A stretch of DNA of 64,000 nucleotides from Pimelobacter simplex (GCF_024662235.1 NZ_CP096276.1:2666001-2730000), one strand, 5' to 3'; positions 16,459 through 28,976 are shown, counted from the stretch's first letter. Program-made: numbers and translations. Notes: generated from the letters alone by a model not told the origin.

Positions 16459-17430
16459 ATGGCGGACGCCGCGAAGAGCAAGGCCTTCGACCGGGACATG
16501 AACTACATCCCGGATCGGATCACCCGGGAGCCCGGCCTCTCCCAGGACAAGTACGACGACCAGCAGCTCGCCGTCCCCACCTGGCCCGCCGAGCCGGGCC
16601 GCTACCGGCTCGTCGCGGCCGCCGCGTGCCCCTGGGCCAACCGGGCGATCATCGTGCGCCGGCTCCTCGGCCTCGAGGACGTGATCTCGCTCGGCCTGAC
16701 CGGGCCCACCCACGACCCGCGCAGCTGGACCTTCGACCTCGACCCCGGCGGGGTCGACCCGGTGCTGGGCTACGAGCGCCTCCAGGAGGCCTACTTCGCC
16801 CGGTTCCCCGACTACCCGCGCGGGATCACCGTCCCGGCGATCGTCGACGTGCCGACCAGGGCCGTGGTCACCAACGACTTCCCGTGGATCACCCACGACC
16901 TCTTCTTCGAGTGGCGCGACCACCACCGTCCCGACGCCCCGGACCTGTGGCCAGACGACGTGCGCGACGAGATGGAGGAGGTCATGCAGCGGATCTTCAC
17001 CGAGGTCAACAACGGCGTCTACCGCTGCGGGTTCGCCGGCTCCCAGGAGGACTACGACGCGGCCTACGACCGGCTCTGGACGGCGATGGACTGGCTCGAG
17101 GAGCGGCTCACCGACCGGCGCTTCCTGATGGGCGACACCCTCACCGAGGCCGACGTGCGGCTGGTCACGACGCTCGTGCGCTTCGACGCCGTCTACCACG
17201 GCCACTTCAAGTGCAACCGCAACAAGCTGACCGAGATGCCGGCGCTGTGGGGCTACGCGCGCGACCTGTTCCAGACGCCCGAGCTCGGCGGGACGATCGA
17301 CTTCGACCAGATCAAGCGGCACTACTACGTCGTGCACACCGGCATCAACCCGACCCGGATCGTGCCGCGGGGTCCCGACGAGTCCGGCTGGCTGGCGCCG
17401 CACGGCCGGGGTGAGGGGCGCCGTTGGTGA
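16459..17430 (+). CDS. Glutathionyl/mycothiolyl-hydroquinone reductase-like GST
   Basis: 323 aa. The thioredoxin-fold N-domain has the catalytic motif AAACPWANRAIIVRRLLGLE (C-P-W-A), diagnostic of Xi-class transferases (YqjG/ECM4). The all-alpha C-domain has WLEERLTDRRFLMGDTLTEADVRL and the conserved FDAVYHGHFKCNR segment. The class removes a thiol group from glutathionyl-hydroquinones. Actinobacteria use mycothiol, so the physiological thiol is probably mycothiol (inference). Stop is 4 nt from the convergent acyl-CoA dehydrogenase gene. Confidence 0.88.
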   Translation: MADAAKSKAFDRDMNYIPDRITREPGLSQDKYDDQQLAVPTWPAEPGRYRLVAAAACPWANRAIIVRRLLGLEDVISLGLTGPTHDPRSWTFDLDPGGVDPVLGYERLQEAYFARFPDYPRGITVPAIVDVPTRAVVTNDFPWITHDLFFEWRDHHRPDAPDLWPDDVRDEMEEVMQRIFTEVNNGVYRCGFAGSQEDYDAAYDRLWTAMDWLEERLTDRRFLMGDTLTEADVRLVTTLVRFDAVYHGHFKCNRNKLTEMPALWGYARDLFQTPELGGTIDFDQIKRHYYVVHTGINPTRIVPRGPDESGWLAPHGRGEGRRW

Positions 17431-17434
17431 GCGA

Positions 17435-19237
17435 TCAGAGCACCGCGGGGTCCACCTCGTTGAACAGCTGGTCCCCGCCGGCGAGCAGGTCGAGCATCGG
17501 CGCGACCTTCGGGAGCTCGTGGGTGAGGAAGTAGCGTCCGGCCGCGCGCTTCCCGTCGTAGAACTCCCCGGTCGAGCCGTGCGCGGCGACGAGCTGGTCG
17601 AGCCAGGTCCAGGCGAGCACGACGTGCCCGGCCGCCTCGAGACCGGTGGTCGCGTTGACGAGCGCGGTCCGCGGGTCGCCCGAGGCCCAGGCGGCGGCCA
17701 CGGCGGCGACCAGCCCGTCGACGGCCTCCCCCACCCGCCCCGCGTACGACGTCAGGTCGGCGTCGCCGGTCGCCACCGCGCGGTCGATGCTCGCCCGGAT
17801 GGTGCCGGCGAGGAGCTGGAGGCCGGCGCCGCCGTCCAGCACGAGCTTGCGCCCGAGCAGGTCGAGGGCCTGGATGCCGTGGGTGCCCTCGTGGATGGGG
17901 TTGAGCCGGTTGTCGCGGTAGAGCTGCTCGACGCCGTACTCGCGGGTGTAGCCGTAGCCGCCGTGGACCTGGATGGCCAGGTCGTTGGCGGCCAGGCACC
18001 ACTGCGAGGGCCAGCTCTTGACGATGGGGGTCAGGACGTCGAGCAGCGCGCCGGCGCGGGTCCGCTCCTCGGGGTCGGGATGGGTGAGCTCGTCGTCGAG
18101 CAGCAGGGCGGCGCGCAGCACCAGGGCGAGCCCGCCCTCGACGTAGGACTTGGCGGCGAGGAGCATCCGGCGCACGTCGGCGTGCTCGGCGATGGCGACC
18201 GGCGGCGCGGCCGGGTCCTTGGCGCCGAGGGGGCGACCCTGGACGCGCTCGCGGGCGTAGGCGAGGGCGCGGCGGTAGCCGGTGTAGCCGAGGGCGACCG
18301 CGCCCGCGCCGACCCCGACCCGGGCCTCGTTCATCATGTGGAACATGACCGCGAGGCCGCGGCCCTCCGCGCCGACGAGCTCGCCGACGGCGCCGGGGGC
18401 GCCCCCGGGCAGGTGCGTGCCCTCGCCGAAGTTGAGGACCGTGTTGACCGTGCCACGGAAGCCCATCTTGTGGTTGATCCCGGCCAGGGTGACGTCATTG
18501 CGCTCGCCGCGCTCGCCGGCGGCGTCCACGACGTACTTGGGGGTGGCGAACAGCGAGAGCCCCTTGACGCCGGCCGGCGCACCCTCCACCCGGGCCAGGA
18601 CCAGGTGGACGATGTTGTCGCCGAGCTCGTGGTCGCCCCCGGAGATCCACATCTTGTTGCCGAACAGGCGGAACGAGCCGTCGGGCTGGCGGACCGCGCG
18701 GGTGGCCACGTCGGCGAGGGACGACCCGGCCTGGGGCTCGGAGAGGCACATCGTGCCGAACCAGCGGCCCTCGAGCATGGGCGGGACGAACCGGGCGACC
18801 TGCTCGGGGGTGGCGTGCGCGAGCAGCAGGTTGGCGTTGGCCATGGTGAGCATCGGGTAGCCCGAGGTCGACACGTTCGCGGCCTGGAACCAGGCGAAGC
18901 AGGCCTGCTGAACCACCCGCGGGAGCTGGACTCCCCCGGCCTCGGCGTCCATCGAGGCGCCGATCAGCCCGGCGTCGGCGAACGCCTTCAGCGCGGCCGC
19001 GACCTCGGGGATGATCGTGACGCTCTCGCCGTCGAACTGCGGCTCGTGCTCGTCGCTGAGCGCGTTGTGCGGCGCGAAGTGCTCCGCGGCGACCTCGGCC
19101 GAGAGGTCGAGCACGGCGTCGAAGGTCTCGCGGCTGTGGTCGGCATACCGCTCGCGCTCGGTGAGGGCGCCGACGTCGAGCCACTCGTGGAGCAGGAAGG
19201 CGAGGTCGCGACGGGACAGCAACAGGTCGGGGCTCAC
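17435..19237 (-). CDS. FadE5-like acyl-CoA dehydrogenase
   Basis: 600 aa, the long form. Helical N-domain (RDLAFLLHEWLDVGALTER), beta domain with FGTMCLSEPQAGSSLADVATRA and FRLFGNKMWISGGDHE (FAD and acyl-CoA contacts), then the C-terminal domain with CLAANDLAIQVHGGYGYTREYGVEQLYRDNRLNPIHEGTHGIQ in segments. The glutamate of IHEGTHGIQ is in the position of the catalytic base. An extra C-terminal helical domain is present as in FadE5. It introduces the alpha-beta double bond in acyl-CoA. Start GTG at 19237; the frame stays open far upstream but is antisense there to the RCC1 gene. Confidence 0.9.
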   Translation of the reverse strand: MSPDLLLSRRDLAFLLHEWLDVGALTERERYADHSRETFDAVLDLSAEVAAEHFAPHNALSDEHEPQFDGESVTIIPEVAAALKAFADAGLIGASMDAEAGGVQLPRVVQQACFAWFQAANVSTSGYPMLTMANANLLLAHATPEQVARFVPPMLEGRWFGTMCLSEPQAGSSLADVATRAVRQPDGSFRLFGNKMWISGGDHELGDNIVHLVLARVEGAPAGVKGLSLFATPKYVVDAAGERGERNDVTLAGINHKMGFRGTVNTVLNFGEGTHLPGGAPGAVGELVGAEGRGLAVMFHMMNEARVGVGAGAVALGYTGYRRALAYARERVQGRPLGAKDPAAPPVAIAEHADVRRMLLAAKSYVEGGLALVLRAALLLDDELTHPDPEERTRAGALLDVLTPIVKSWPSQWCLAANDLAIQVHGGYGYTREYGVEQLYRDNRLNPIHEGTHGIQALDLLGRKLVLDGGAGLQLLAGTIRASIDRAVATGDADLTSYAGRVGEAVDGLVAAVAAAWASGDPRTALVNATTGLEAAGHVVLAWTWLDQLVAAHGSTGEFYDGKRAAGRYFLTHELPKVAPMLDLLAGGDQLFNEVDPAVL

Positions 19238-19300
19238 GTGCCCAGTCTCTACCCGATCCTGGTGAGGTCCGCGACCGGCCGTCCGCCCTAGCGTCGAGGG

Positions 19301-21367
19301 ATGGCCCGCGCGTTCGCCCGCGTCCTCGACGGCATCAGCGTCGGGCTGCTGGTGAGCCTGCTGCTGTGCGCGCAGTATCTCGGCCTGCCGCAGCTCTCCC
19401 CGCCCCTGTCCGCCGCCGCTGCCGCGCCAGGCACGCCGTCCTCCTGGGGCGGCAACGTGTTCGGCGAGCTGGGCGACGGGACGACGACGCCGCACCGCAC
19501 GGCCGCGGCGCTGGCCGGGCTGGACGACGTGGTCGACGTCCATACCGGGCGCGAGCACGCGGTCGCGCTCCGGGCGGACGGCACGGTCCTGACCTGGGGC
19601 AGCAACCAGATGGGCCAACTGGGGACCGGTCCGGGCGGCAACCGGCCGAGCCCGGCCGCGGTCGCCGGGCTGAGCGAGGTGACGATGGTCTCGACCGGGC
19701 ACTACCACTCGCTGGCGCTGCGCGCCGACGGCTCGGTGTGGACGTGGGGCTACAACTTCGCCGGACAGCTCGGCGACGGCACGACGACGACCCGCAACCG
19801 CCCGGTCCGGGTCAGCGGGACGCGGACCTACGGCTTCGTCGCGGCCGGGCGCGACATGAGCTATGCGGTCGCGACAGACGGCACCGTGTGGGCGTGGGGG
19901 CTCAACGGCGACGGCCAGCTCGGCGACGGTACGACGACCAACCGCACCACGCCCGTCCGCGTCGGCACGCTCAGCGAGGTCACCCAGGTCGCCGGCGGGC
20001 GCGACCACGGGCTCGCGCTGCGCTCCGACGGCACGGTGTGGGCATGGGGCTGGAACGCCTACGGCCAGGTGGGCGACGGCACCCTGACCGACCGGACCGC
20101 GCCGGTGCAGGTCACCACGGGGGCGAGCATGGTCGCGGCGGGCGCACACCACTCCTACGCGCTGCGCACGAGCGGGCAGGTGCAGGCGTGGGGCCGCAAC
20201 TACCGCAACGAGCTGGGTGACGGCACCACGACGCAGCGGACCCGGCCGGTCACCGTCCTCGGCGTCTCCGGCGCCGTGGCGATCGGCTCCGGGCGCGACC
20301 ACGGGCTGGCGGCGCTGGCCGACGGCACGGTCCGCGCGTGGGGCCAGAACTCGTCGGGCCAGCTCGGCGACGGCACGACGACGAGCCGCTCCTCGGCGGT
20401 CACCGTCGTGGGCGTCAGCGAGGCGACCCGGGTGAGCGGGGGCGCGGAGTTCTCGGTCGCCCTGTCCACCCCGTCCGGGCCGCCGCCCAACCAGCCTCCG
20501 GTGGCGCGCGCGGCGGCGGACTGCACGCTGCTGGCCTGCACGTTCTCGGCGGCCGGCTCGGGTGATCCGGACGGCGTGATCACCGGCTACGCCTGGGACT
20601 TCGGCGACGGTACGACGGGCGCGGGCCCGAGCCCGGCGCACGACTACGCGGCGGCGGGCTCCTATCCCGTCACGCTCACGGTGACCGACGACGACGGCGC
20701 GACCGGGACCGCGACGACGACCGCGCTCGCGACCGAGCCCGGCACCGGTACGACGGCCGAGCTGCGCGCGGTGACCGGGGTCAGCCGGAACGCGGCGAGC
20801 GCGGCGCTCGCCGTACCGGGAGCGGTGCAGGCGGGCGACGTCCTCGTGCTGCTGGTCGCGACCAACCGGCTCGCCACGCTGACCACCCCGGCGGGCTGGA
20901 CCCTGCTCGGCACCGTGACCGACGGCTCCGACCTGCGCTCGTGGGCGCTGACCCGGACGGCGGTCGCGGGCACCCCGGGCTCGACGGTGACGCTCACGCT
21001 CGACGCGACGAGCAAGGTCGACGCCACCCTCGCGGCGTACGACGGCGGCGGCGTGACGGCGACCGCCTCGCGCGTGGAGCCCGGCACCGGCGCGGCCCAC
21101 CTGACGCCTGCCGCGAGCGTGAGCACCGCGGGCTCGCGCGTGGTCCAGCACTGGGTCACCAAGGTCAACAGCGCGCTCACCTGGACCGCGCCGGGCGACC
21201 TGGTCGTGCGCCGTACCGGCACGGGCAGCGGGAGCGGCCAGCTCGGCGTGCTGACCGCCGACGGCGGACCGGCTCCGGCCGGCACCTGGGCCGCGCACAC
21301 CGCGACGGCGAGCGTGGCGTCCGGCAAGGCGGTCGCCTGGACGGTCGTGGTCGCGCCCGATCCCTAG
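19301..21367 (+). CDS. Exported RCC1-repeat beta-propeller protein with PKD domain
   Basis: 688 aa. N-terminal signal or anchor (residues 12-27, ISVGLLVSLLLCAQYL). Seven RCC1 blades follow (about 45-390), each built on HxxALRxDGxVWxWGxNxxGQLGDGTTTxR. A short proline linker leads to a PKD domain (about 400-480, YAWDFGDGTTGAGPSPAHDY), then a C-terminal beta domain of about 200 residues (VSRNAASAALAVPGAVQAGDVLVLLVATN). It is probably secreted and involved in binding; no catalytic motif was seen. Blade-level DNA repeats are obvious, such as CTCGGCGACGGCACGACGAC. Start ATG at 19301; the 63-bp gap to the divergent fadE-like gene holds both promoters. Confidence 0.85.
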   Translation: MARAFARVLDGISVGLLVSLLLCAQYLGLPQLSPPLSAAAAAPGTPSSWGGNVFGELGDGTTTPHRTAAALAGLDDVVDVHTGREHAVALRADGTVLTWGSNQMGQLGTGPGGNRPSPAAVAGLSEVTMVSTGHYHSLALRADGSVWTWGYNFAGQLGDGTTTTRNRPVRVSGTRTYGFVAAGRDMSYAVATDGTVWAWGLNGDGQLGDGTTTNRTTPVRVGTLSEVTQVAGGRDHGLALRSDGTVWAWGWNAYGQVGDGTLTDRTAPVQVTTGASMVAAGAHHSYALRTSGQVQAWGRNYRNELGDGTTTQRTRPVTVLGVSGAVAIGSGRDHGLAALADGTVRAWGQNSSGQLGDGTTTSRSSAVTVVGVSEATRVSGGAEFSVALSTPSGPPPNQPPVARAAADCTLLACTFSAAGSGDPDGVITGYAWDFGDGTTGAGPSPAHDYAAAGSYPVTLTVTDDDGATGTATTTALATEPGTGTTAELRAVTGVSRNAASAALAVPGAVQAGDVLVLLVATNRLATLTTPAGWTLLGTVTDGSDLRSWALTRTAVAGTPGSTVTLTLDATSKVDATLAAYDGGGVTATASRVEPGTGAAHLTPAASVSTAGSRVVQHWVTKVNSALTWTAPGDLVVRRTGTGSGSGQLGVLTADGGPAPAGTWAAHTATASVASGKAVAWTVVVAPDP

Positions 21368-21789
21368 CCCGAGACCGGCAGTCCCGGCATCCCGGCCAGC
21401 GGAGCGCTCGCGACGGTCACCACGCCCACCATCCGCGCCCCCGCGCCGAGCAGGGTCGCGCCGTGGTCGGTACGCAGCGCCGAGCGCCCGAACTGCACCT
21501 CGAGGACACCGATCCGCAGCCGGCCGCCCTCGCGCACCAGCGCCACTTCCCCGCGGCGCGGGCGGCGGCCGGAGGAGACCAGGAGCTCGGTCCCGGCGGG
21601 CCAGCCGTGGGAGGCGAGGGCGTCGTTGCGGAGCCGGATGCGGACGTCCTCGTCGTCTCCCGCCACCGCGCGGGCCGCCGCCGGGGGTGCCTTGCGGGCA
21701 GCGGGGCGCGGCGCGGCCGGCTCCGGTGGGGGCAGGTCGAGCGGCAGGCACTCCTGACCCTCGGCGGCCGCCCGTCGTCCCGAACGCAT
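21364..21789 (-). CDS. Small protein with LexA/S24-like C-terminal fold, no obvious catalytic dyad
   Basis: 141 aa. A basic, proline/alanine-rich N-terminal 45 residues precede a beta-rich domain (NDALASHGWPAGTELLVSS, RRPRRGEVALVREGGRLRIGVLE) that resembles the S24 domain of LexA/UmuD. The usual Ser of the Gly-Asp-Ser-Met motif and the catalytic Lys are not visible. An SOS-box-like palindrome covers its start codon. A TACTCT -10-like hexamer lies 6 nt before the ATG, so the mRNA may be leaderless. Damage-induced expression is an inference; no enzymatic role is claimed. Ends overlap by 4 nt with the convergent RCC1 gene. Confidence 0.5.
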   Translation of the reverse strand: MRSGRRAAAEGQECLPLDLPPPEPAAPRPAARKAPPAAARAVAGDDEDVRIRLRNDALASHGWPAGTELLVSSGRRPRRGEVALVREGGRLRIGVLEVQFGRSALRTDHGATLLGAGARMVGVVTVASAPLAGMPGLPVSG

Positions 21790-21795
21790 GTTCGA
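21780..21795. promoter_or_regulatory. LexA (SOS) box overlapping the start of the S24-like gene
   Basis: CCGAACGCATGTTCGA differs by one base from the actinobacterial SOS box TCGAACnnnnGTTCGA. It contains the ATG of the minus-strand gene (21787-21789) and lies 25 bp before the plus-strand phosphoesterase start. Its position at the probable transcription start suits repression of the minus-strand gene. Confidence 0.6.
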
Positions 21796-21820
21796 AGAGT
21801 AGCGCCCGTACGCTGTCGCC

Positions 21821-22759
21821 GTGGAGCCCCTCGGCCAGTACCCGGACCCGACCCACGTCGTCGCGCACCTCAGCGACCCCCACCTGCTCGCCGATCGGCT
21901 GCTCTACGACGCGGTCGACACCGCCGCCCACCTGGAGCGCGCGCTGGCCCGGCTCCGGCGGCTGCCGACGCCCCCGCAGGCGCTGGTGTTCACCGGCGAC
22001 CTCGCCGACCGGGCCGAGCCGGGCGCCTACGCCCGGCTGCGCGCGATCGTCGAGCCGGTCGCGGCCGACCTCGGCGCCGAGGTCGTGTGGGTGATGGGCA
22101 ACCACGACGAGCGCCGCGCGTTCGGGCAGGCCCTGCTCGGCACGGACGACGACGCCCCGCGCGACCGGGTGCACGACGTCGCCGGGCTGCGCATCGTCGC
22201 GCTCGACACCAGCGTCCCCGGCTGGCACCACGGCGAGCTCGGCGACGACCAGCTCGCCTGGCTCGCCGACGTCCTCGCCACCCCGGCGCCCCACGGGACG
22301 CTGCTCGCGATGCACCACCCGCCGATCCCGGTGCCCATGCTGCGCCTGGCCGAGCTGATCGAGCTGCACGACCAGGACCGGCTCGCCGCCGTCGTCGAGG
22401 GCACCGACGTCCGGGGCATCCTGGGCGGGCACTTCCACTTCACGTCGTACGCCACGTTCGCGGGCGTGCCGGTCTCGGTCGCGTCGGCGTCCTGCTACAC
22501 CTCCGAGCTCGCGCCCGAGGGGCGGATGGTGGCCGGGGTCGACGGACACCAGGCGTTCACCATGCTCCACCTGTACGAGGACCGCGTGGTCCACTCGGTC
22601 GTCCCGGCCACCGACGCCGTCGAAGTGAGCGGACGCGGCGAGGAGCTGCTCGAGGCGTTCCTGGCGCTGACCCCGGCCGAGCGGTTCGACCTCGTCGCCC
22701 GCAAGGACTCCCCGCTCAACGCCGAGCCCGCCGAGCCCGCCGACACCGAGCCGAGCTGA
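21821..22759 (+). CDS. CpdA-like metallophosphoesterase
   Basis: 312 aa calcineurin-like phosphoesterase with all class motifs in order: HLSDPHLL (D-x-H), VFTGDLADR, VMGNHDERR, LLAMHHPPIP and ILGGHFHFTSY. The layout matches bacterial 3',5'-cAMP phosphodiesterase CpdA, which opens cyclic nucleotides using a dinuclear metal site. Related enzymes act on other phosphodiesters, so the substrate is not certain. Start GTG at 21821. The C-terminal tail is acidic and repetitive (AEPAEPADTEPS). It ends 4 bp before the exonuclease gene and probably shares its operon. Confidence 0.85.
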   Translation: MEPLGQYPDPTHVVAHLSDPHLLADRLLYDAVDTAAHLERALARLRRLPTPPQALVFTGDLADRAEPGAYARLRAIVEPVAADLGAEVVWVMGNHDERRAFGQALLGTDDDAPRDRVHDVAGLRIVALDTSVPGWHHGELGDDQLAWLADVLATPAPHGTLLAMHHPPIPVPMLRLAELIELHDQDRLAAVVEGTDVRGILGGHFHFTSYATFAGVPVSVASASCYTSELAPEGRMVAGVDGHQAFTMLHLYEDRVVHSVVPATDAVEVSGRGEELLEAFLALTPAERFDLVARKDSPLNAEPAEPADTEPS

Positions 22760-22763
22760 GCCG

Positions 22764-23768
22764 ATGCCCGCCGTCCCCGACCGCCCGCGCCGGCTGCTCC
22801 TGGCCGTCGACGCGCCCTCGCTGCTGCACCGCAACCACCACGCACGCCGCCACACCCGGCTGCGCGACCGGACCGGACGGCCCGCGTGGGCGCTGCACGG
22901 GATGCTGCGCCAGATCATCGAGTCGATCGACGCGTTCGCCCCGGACGCGGTGATCTTCGGGCTCGACGACCGCACCGCCTCGATCCGCCGCGACCACTAC
23001 CCCGACTACAAGGCCGGGCGCGCCGAGAAGGACCCCGAGCTGGTCGACCAGCTCGACCGCGCGGGCGCGCTGCTCGACGCCCTGGGTCTGGCGACGCTGA
23101 CCCCGCCGGGCTTGGAGGCCGACGACGTCAACGCCTCCGCGGCGACCTGGGCCGAGAACCACGACTGGAACTGCGTGATCATCACGTCCGACCGGGACTC
23201 GTTCGCCCACATCAGCGACCACACCCAGGTGCTGCGGCTGATCGACGGCGGCATCCACGGCTCGCCGCTGCTGAGCCCGTCCCGGATCCAGATGATGTAC
23301 GGCGTCCCGGCCGACCGCTACCTGGAGTTCGCGGCCGTGCGGGGCGACGCGAGCGACAACCTGCCCGGCGTACCGGGCATCGGCGAGAAGACCGCCGCCA
23401 CCCTGCTCTCCCACATCGGCTCGATGCGCGAGGTCTGGGCCGACGTCGAGCACGACGAGGGCCGCTCGGTGGTCGCCGCACTCGACGCCTGGGCCGAGGA
23501 GACGGGCGGACGCCGCATCGGCGCGACCACCCTCAAGCGGCTGAGCGCGCCGGGCGCGCGCGAGGTCTACGAGTTCAACCTGCGGATGATGGCCGGGCGT
23601 ACCGACCTCGACCTGGGTCTGACCCCGGACGTGCCGGGCTCCCCCGGCCTGCTCCCCCTCGACATCGAGCGGGTCGCGCGGGTGGTCGGTCACCTCAACA
23701 TGGAGGCGACGACCCAGCTCGCGCTGCGGGTGCTCACCGGCGATCCGGCGTCGGTGCCGCGCGGCTGA
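22764..23768 (+). CDS. 5'-3' exonuclease / flap endonuclease (PolA N-domain-like)
   Basis: 334 aa stand-alone FEN-family nuclease. LLLAVDAPSLLHRNHHAR holds the first metal Asp. Further motifs are FGLDDRTASIRRDHYPDYKAGR, LEADDVNASAA, VIITSDRDSFAHI and the helix-hairpin-helix AVRGDASDNLPGVPGIGEKTAATLL. It removes 5' flaps or RNA primers in repair and lagging-strand synthesis. The canonical arginine/lysine arch is present. It has no polymerase domain, unlike PolA. Its 3' end overlaps the convergent PPOX gene by 35 nt. Confidence 0.9.
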   Translation: MPAVPDRPRRLLLAVDAPSLLHRNHHARRHTRLRDRTGRPAWALHGMLRQIIESIDAFAPDAVIFGLDDRTASIRRDHYPDYKAGRAEKDPELVDQLDRAGALLDALGLATLTPPGLEADDVNASAATWAENHDWNCVIITSDRDSFAHISDHTQVLRLIDGGIHGSPLLSPSRIQMMYGVPADRYLEFAAVRGDASDNLPGVPGIGEKTAATLLSHIGSMREVWADVEHDEGRSVVAALDAWAEETGGRRIGATTLKRLSAPGAREVYEFNLRMMAGRTDLDLGLTPDVPGSPGLLPLDIERVARVVGHLNMEATTQLALRVLTGDPASVPRG

Positions 23769-24195
23769 CCGGCAGGCCGGCGAACAGGTCCCACCCGGCC
23801 CCCGTACGACGGCCGCTCAGCTCCTGCCAGGGCAGGCGCACCCAGACCGCGTCGTCGCGCCGCACCCACCGCGGCGGCCCGGGCGCGTGCCGCTCGCCGG
23901 CGCTCCGCTCGGACTCCCCCAGCCGCTGCCCGCGACCGCGCGCGACGACCGACCAGCCGTGACGCCGGCCGTAGTCGACGTGGTCGATCTCGAGGAGCAG
24001 CGGCGCGCGGTCGGCGTACCGGTCGAGCAGCGAGCCGGGCGTCGTCCGCACCCAGATCGCGTCGCCCGCCGTGACGTAGTTGACCGGCAGCACCTCGACC
24101 CGGCCGGCCACGGTGGTCAGCACCAGGCGCCCGAAGACACCGGCGCGCAGCAGGCGCTCGCACTCCTCGGGGGACAGGTCGACGAGCTCGGTCAC
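23734..24195 (-). CDS. PPOX-family FMN/F420 split-barrel protein
   Basis: 153 aa. LSPEECERLLRAGVFGRLVLTTVAGRVEVLPVNYV is the signature opening of pyridoxamine-oxidase-like split barrels, followed by AIWVRTTPGSLL and LEIDHVDYGRRHGWSVVARGRGQ. Proteins of this type accompany CBS and universal-stress genes in mycobacterial dormancy regulons. They bind FMN, F420 or heme; which one here is unknown. Start ATG at 24195 overlaps the stop of the CBS gene (ATGA), so the two are coupled under the paired DosR-type boxes at 24644-24680. Confidence 0.8.
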   Translation of the reverse strand: MTELVDLSPEECERLLRAGVFGRLVLTTVAGRVEVLPVNYVTAGDAIWVRTTPGSLLDRYADRAPLLLEIDHVDYGRRHGWSVVARGRGQRLGESERSAGERHAPGPPRWVRRDDAVWVRLPWQELSGRRTGAGWDLFAGLPVSRAAPTPDRR

Positions 24196-24608
24196 CGCGC
24201 TCCCGCCCCGCCATCGCGCCCGTGGACCATCGCCCGGACGACGTCGCTGCGGCTGACCACGCCGACCACCTGGTCGGCGGCGTCCACCACCGGCAGGCTC
24301 TTCACCAGCCGGTCGACGAGGACCCGGCGCAGCGTGGCGACGTCGGTCTCGGGGTGCACCAGGACGACGACCGAGCTCATCGCCTCGCCCACGGTCCCCG
24401 CCAGGTCACCGGGTCCGGGGCCGGACCCGGAACCGGGGCCGAGCAGGTCCGCCTCGCTGAGCACCCCGACCACCCGGCCGCGCTCGTCGACGACCGGCAG
24501 CGCGGTGACCCCGTGCGCGGCGAGCAGGTCCGCCGCCGCGCGCAGCGGTTCGCCGGGGCGGACGGTGATCGGGCTGGCGGTCATCAGGTCCCGTACGTGC
24601 GTGGCCAT
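24192..24608 (-). CDS. CBS-pair protein, Hrp1-like
   Basis: 138 aa consisting of two CBS motifs: VRDLMTASPITVRPGEPLRAAADLLAAHGVTALPVVD, and VGEAMSSVVVLVHPETDVATLRRVL then SLPVVDAADQVVGVVSRSDVV. A Gly/Ser/Pro insertion (GPGSGSGPGPG) separates them. It resembles hypoxic response protein 1 of M. tuberculosis (DosR regulon); CBS pairs usually sense adenine nucleotides. Start ATG at 24608, 36 bp from a DosR-type box. First gene of a two-gene unit with the PPOX gene. Confidence 0.85.
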   Translation of the reverse strand: MATHVRDLMTASPITVRPGEPLRAAADLLAAHGVTALPVVDERGRVVGVLSEADLLGPGSGSGPGPGDLAGTVGEAMSSVVVLVHPETDVATLRRVLVDRLVKSLPVVDAADQVVGVVSRSDVVRAMVHGRDGGAGAR

Positions 24609-24643
24609 GGCTCCAGGCTCGCCCCGGCGAGGTGCGGGCGCGA

Positions 24644-24680
24644 GGGTCCGCGCGCCCGGCCGGGCGGGACCTAAGGCCCT
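24644..24680. promoter_or_regulatory. Paired DosR/OsdR-type boxes, divergent CBS and carboxylase promoters
   Basis: Strong box GGGACCTAAGGCCCT at 24666-24680. A weaker box GGGTCCGCGCGCCC at 24644-24657 starts exactly 22 bp away. They lie between the CBS gene (start 24608, minus) and the acyl-CoA carboxylase (start 24722, plus) and could serve either. Confidence 0.6.
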
Positions 24681-24721
24681 CGGCGACCGGCACCCGCCCG
24701 AGCCTGCGCCATGATGGCCCG

Positions 24722-28286
<3,565 letters not shown>

Positions 28287-28315
<29 letters not shown>

Positions 28316-28940
28316 CGGCGTAGATCGCGGCCTGGGTGCGGCTCGACATGCCGAGCTTGGCCAGCAGCGAGGAGACGTAGTTCTTCACGGTCTTCTCGGC
28401 GAGGTGGATCTCGCGGGCGATCTGGCGATTGGTCAGGCCCTGCCCGATGAGGTCGAGGATCCGCAGCTCCTGCTCGGTCAGGGAGGCGAGCTCCTTGTTG
28501 ACCGGCGGGCCGGAGCGGATCCGGTCGAGCACCTGCGCGGTGACGGACGGGTCGAGCGTCGACTGGCCGGCGGCCACCCGGCGCACGATGTCGAGCAGGT
28601 CGTGACCGCGCACCTGCTTGAGGACGTAGCCCGCCGCACCCGCCATGATCGCGGAGAAGAGCGCGTCGTCATCGTCGTACGACGTGAGGATCAGCGCCTT
28701 GATCGACGGGTCCTGCGAGCGGACGTCGCGGCACACGTCGATGCCCGAGCCGTCGGGCAGGCGCCCGTCGAGGATCGCGACGTCGGGGCGCAGGGCCGGG
28801 ATCCGGCGCGTCGCCTCCTGCGCGGAGTCGGACTCGCCGACGACCACGATGTCGCCCTCGCTCTCGAGGAGGTCGCGGATGCCGCGGCGGATCATCTCGT
28901 GGTCGTCGAGCAGGTAGACCCGGATCGCTTCGTCACTCAC
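28287..28940 (-). CDS. DevR/OsdR-like NarL-family response regulator
   Basis: 217 aa. Receiver domain with phospho-acceptor Asp58 (VAILDGRLPDGSG), acidic LLDDHEM, Thr86 (LTSYDD) and Lys108 (YVLKQV). The LuxR-type HTH covers about 150-210 (LTEQELRILDLIGQGLTNRQIAREIHLAEKTVKNYVSSLLAKLGMSS in segments), with the DosR-like Lys-Thr-Val-Lys-Asn recognition helix. Predicted partner of the DevS-like kinase and the best candidate to bind the GGGACC boxes. Start GTG at 28940; its upstream region carries a box pair, so it probably controls itself. Confidence 0.9.
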
Positions 28941-28976
28941 CTGACCCACGGTAGCCGCGCGAGGCCCGCGCGGGTG

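Noticed and set aside
19238..22975. Upstream continuation of the fadE-like frame on the minus strand
   Set aside because: It runs antisense through the RCC1 and phosphoesterase genes and has only Arg/Gly/Val-rich sequence. The real start is the GTG at 19237.
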